In this document: positions 22,150-23,891 of the stretch, in pieces | Numbering within the stretch: position 1 is the stretch's first letter | How the letters are laid out: each line of letters starts with the position of its first letter | From: a candidate division WWE3 bacterium RIFOXYC2_FULL_42_13 | GTDB lineage: Bacteria; Patescibacteriota; WWE3; UBA101185; UBA10185 | Assembly (NCBI GenBank): GCA_001773255.1 | Contig: MEWF01000004.1 | Span: forward strand, 1-23,891 | Direction of reading: 5' to 3' | Length of the DNA stretch: 23,891 bases | Notes under the pieces: generated by a model | What the model was told of the DNA's origin: nothing | The model's input: only the letters and a program-made list of their open reading frames with translations | Databases searched by the model: none | Translations under genes and position numbers: made by a program

Positions 22150-23556
22150 TTAACTAAGTTCTTTCCTCTCAGAATCCTTTCTTAGAGCTTTTCTAATCTC
22201 TTCCCGACCTTTACGCGTCTTAACGAAGTCCAGCCAATCGGGACTGGGTAATTTTTTATGTTTCAAAGTCTTTATTTCAACCCTATCCCCATCCTTTAGT
22301 TCATAACTTAGCTTCTGAAAATCGCCGTTTACGGTAACCCCGACACAGGCGTTGCCCAAATCTTTGTGAATACTGTATGCGAAATCTACTGGTGTAGCGC
22401 CACGCGCCAATTGTTTAATGTCACCTTTAGGAGTAAACACGTAAACATATTTTTTAAACTGGTCGATCCTGAGTTCTCCTTTGTTCTTGATGAAGCTGAT
22501 ATCGGCAAGCCAGTTCGGGGATGTTTGAAAACTTTTCTTCAATTGTTCCCCGGTTTTATAGAATGTATGGCTGGCTATACCAAACTCATTTTCTTCGTGC
22601 ATTTCCCTGGTTTTTATCTGAATTTCCAGATTCATAGTAGGACTCACGGCAAAAGTATTATGTATACTCCTGTAACCGCTCGGTTTTGGATGCATGATGT
22701 AATCATCCCGTTCGTTCGGAACTACACTCCACGCCTGCTTTAAGATATCTTCCGTCATGTAACACTGCTCTACCGAGTCTACAAGAACTCTCATAGCGGC
22801 GATGTCATAAATCTGGTTCAAACCTTTGTAGTTCTTCGTTTCACGGTATTTTTGCGCTTTCCTATAAATGCTGTAAATATGTTTAATCCGGTAATCCAAT
22901 TTTGCGGGAATCCCTTTTTCCCCAAGAATATCCCTAATAAATTCGGCTGTATCCTCAAGGACGCTTTCCATTTCTGGCATCTTCTTTTTGAGATAGGCCT
23001 CGATGGAATAATATTCTCCCGGGTTTAATATTTTAAAAGCTTCGTTTTCCAATTCCACCACGAACCTGTGTATGCCCAAAAGCTGGCAGATCGGGGAATA
23101 AAGGTACATTGCTTTTTCGGCTACACGCCGGGCGTTTTCTTTTGGAAGTACGTATGCTGATCTTATGTTGTCGACCTTGTCCGCAAGCCGGATAATCAGA
23201 GTCTTAGGATTCTTAATAAGATTCAGGTAAGTTTGTACGATTATGCTTTCGTTATAATTTTTAGGGTCTATTGAACTTATCTCGTTTCCGGATATACGGG
23301 CATACTCAAAAACTATTTCCGCTATTTCAGGACTGAAATCCTTTTTAAGGTCATCTTTCGAATATTTCTTACTATCGAGTATGTGATGCAGATATGCCCC
23401 TGCCAATATTTCCGGGTCATTAACGTTGTTTTCTTCCAGCAGCTCGGCAACTCTGTGCAAATGCCAATAATAACCCTCTCCGGATAAACGGGTGTGATTC
23501 TCATGTATTTTGAGGGCAAGAGCCCCTGCTTTTTCGATGACATTTTTATCGGTCAT
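22150..23556 (-). CDS. RelA/SpoT-type (p)ppGpp enzyme, short form with altered hydrolase site
   Basis: Stringent-response enzyme of 468 residues: HD-type domain (about 5-170), synthetase (about 200-340) and TGS (371-431); the C-terminal helical and ACT parts of full-length Rel are missing. The synthetase looks intact: R223-I-K-H-I-Y-S-I, Y250-D251-I-A-A-M-R256, G-Y295-R-S-I-H, E311-I-Q-I-K-T and M-H320-E-E-N-E-F-G-I-A-S-H. In the hydrolase domain H32 and D126 (L-A-D-K-V-D-N) remain, but the H-D/E-D pair, normally L-H-D-x-x-E-D, reads L-H57-H58-I-L-D61-S62. The HD aspartate and the ED motif are therefore changed, so ppGpp hydrolysis may be weak or lost. A GGGGGAGG sequence lies 16 bases before the ATG, rather far. 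It lies 62 bases downstream of tgt. Confidence 0.92.
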   Translation of the reverse strand: MTDKNVIEKAGALALKIHENHTRLSGEGYYWHLHRVAELLEENNVNDPEILAGAYLHHILDSKKYSKDDLKKDFSPEIAEIVFEYARISGNEISSIDPKNYNESIIVQTYLNLIKNPKTLIIRLADKVDNIRSAYVLPKENARRVAEKAMYLYSPICQLLGIHRFVVELENEAFKILNPGEYYSIEAYLKKKMPEMESVLEDTAEFIRDILGEKGIPAKLDYRIKHIYSIYRKAQKYRETKNYKGLNQIYDIAAMRVLVDSVEQCYMTEDILKQAWSVVPNERDDYIMHPKPSGYRSIHNTFAVSPTMNLEIQIKTREMHEENEFGIASHTFYKTGEQLKKSFQTSPNWLADISFIKNKGELRIDQFKKYVYVFTPKGDIKQLARGATPVDFAYSIHKDLGNACVGVTVNGDFQKLSYELKDGDRVEIKTLKHKKLPSPDWLDFVKTRKGREEIRKALRKDSERKELS

Positions 23557-23618
23557 GTTATAAATGGAAAACCTCCCCCTTGTGTTTATTATCTCAATAG
23601 TGTCAACACGTGCAAGAC

Positions 23619-23891
23619 CTACTTTAGGGACTCCGTGAATTGAGAATAAAAGGTGAGGTTGTGAATAGTGGCAAGACGCCCGGCATTAGAATCTCCCTGC
23701 TTGAAAAGGTGGTAGAGATATGCACGGTTGTGCTGTGTACACAACTCGCAGGTGCAGGATTTTGAGACAGGCTCCCGGTCTGTTTCGTGCTTTTTGGCGC
23801 GCATGTAAATAAATTCGTATCCTTTTTCTGACCGCCCGTTAAAAACATAAAGTCTTTTGTGTCTTGCATCCCTTGTCGGAAGAACACAATC
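23619..23891 (-). CDS. tgt: Queuine tRNA-ribosyltransferase, C-terminal part (cut by window edge)
   Basis: The last 90 residues of Tgt, which exchanges guanine for a queuosine precursor at position 34 of tRNAs with GUN anticodons. The frame enters at the window edge with D-C-V-L-P-T-R-D-A-R, the family motif that carries the catalytic aspartate. The zinc site is complete: C-T-C-E-L-C followed by H in A-T-I-H-N. R-A-Y-L-Y-H-L-F-K-Q-G is the usual helix between them. The frame is open to the window end, so the 5' part is outside. The tRNA-His with a GUG anticodon at 1781 would be one of its substrates. relA lies downstream on the same strand. Confidence 0.95.
   Translation of the reverse strand, partial: DCVLPTRDARHKRLYVFNGRSEKGYEFIYMRAKKHETDREPVSKSCTCELCTQHNRAYLYHLFKQGDSNAGRLATIHNLTFYSQFTESLK

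Noticed and set aside
23624..23887. An 87-codon open frame on the minus strand at the window end
   Set aside because: The neighbouring frame 23619-23891 carries unmistakable Tgt motifs throughout, so this one is a shadow.
1..23891. Alternative genetic code (TGA read as glycine)
   Set aside because: TGA ends map within an ATGA overlap, and conserved proteins show no in-frame TGA.

Overview
The window most resembles a chromosomal segment of a Candidate Phyla Radiation bacterium (Patescibacteria; Microgenomates or Katanobacteria/WWE3-like is my best guess). This rests on inference: compact gene packing, a shortened RelA/SpoT-type protein, single-pass surface proteins with coiled-coil or acidic stalks, an orphan oligopeptide-binding protein with no permease, and many genes whose -10 box lies only 5-8 bases before the start codon. 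TGA works as a stop (for example at the end of map), so the TGA=Gly code of Gracilibacteria/Absconditabacteria is not used. There is no sign of phage, insertion sequence, CRISPR array or rRNA, and no gene-free gap exceeds 300 bases.

Layout. 1-2600: tRNA-Glu (minus), an orphan family 5 solute-binding protein, tRNA-His, a minimal YgjP/DUF45 metallopeptidase (minus) and a cold-shock protein. 2670-6600: a membrane-anchored HExxH protein resembling DUF922, a small orphan, a secreted clan-A glycoside hydrolase with two Ig-like domains, and a second small orphan (minus). 6689-9854 (minus): typA/bipA followed by a DEAD-box RNA helicase. 9980-13781: a 456-residue orphan with a PD-(D/E)xK-like motif (minus), divergent from a membrane-anchored phosphodiester glycosidase and a membrane-anchored, extremely acidic protein, then a third small orphan (minus). 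13925-16657: a DUF6504-like small protein overlapping a Y-family DNA polymerase with a clamp-binding motif, convergent with rarA. 16712-19394: map and a translationally coupled polytopic membrane protein (minus), divergent from a SIMPL-domain protein. 19438-23891: leuS (minus), bL33 (plus), a RelA/SpoT-type protein (minus) and the 3' end of tgt (minus).

Functional themes are translation (tRNAs, typA, helicase, map, leuS, bL33, tgt, stringent response), DNA damage tolerance (Y-family polymerase, rarA) and the cell surface (solute-binding protein, glycoside hydrolase, phosphodiester glycosidase, acidic protein, SIMPL protein).

Two expression styles stand out. Many housekeeping and surface genes appear leaderless. 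Three small orphan genes instead share a -10/initial-transcribed signature, a 33-44 base leader, a Shine-Dalgarno GGAG exactly 5 bases before ATG, and a long hairpin terminator. This second class, the altered hydrolase site of the RelA-like protein, and the PD-(D/E)xK-like orphan are the items I consider most worth a second look. No multi-gene system that I would call clearly new is visible.
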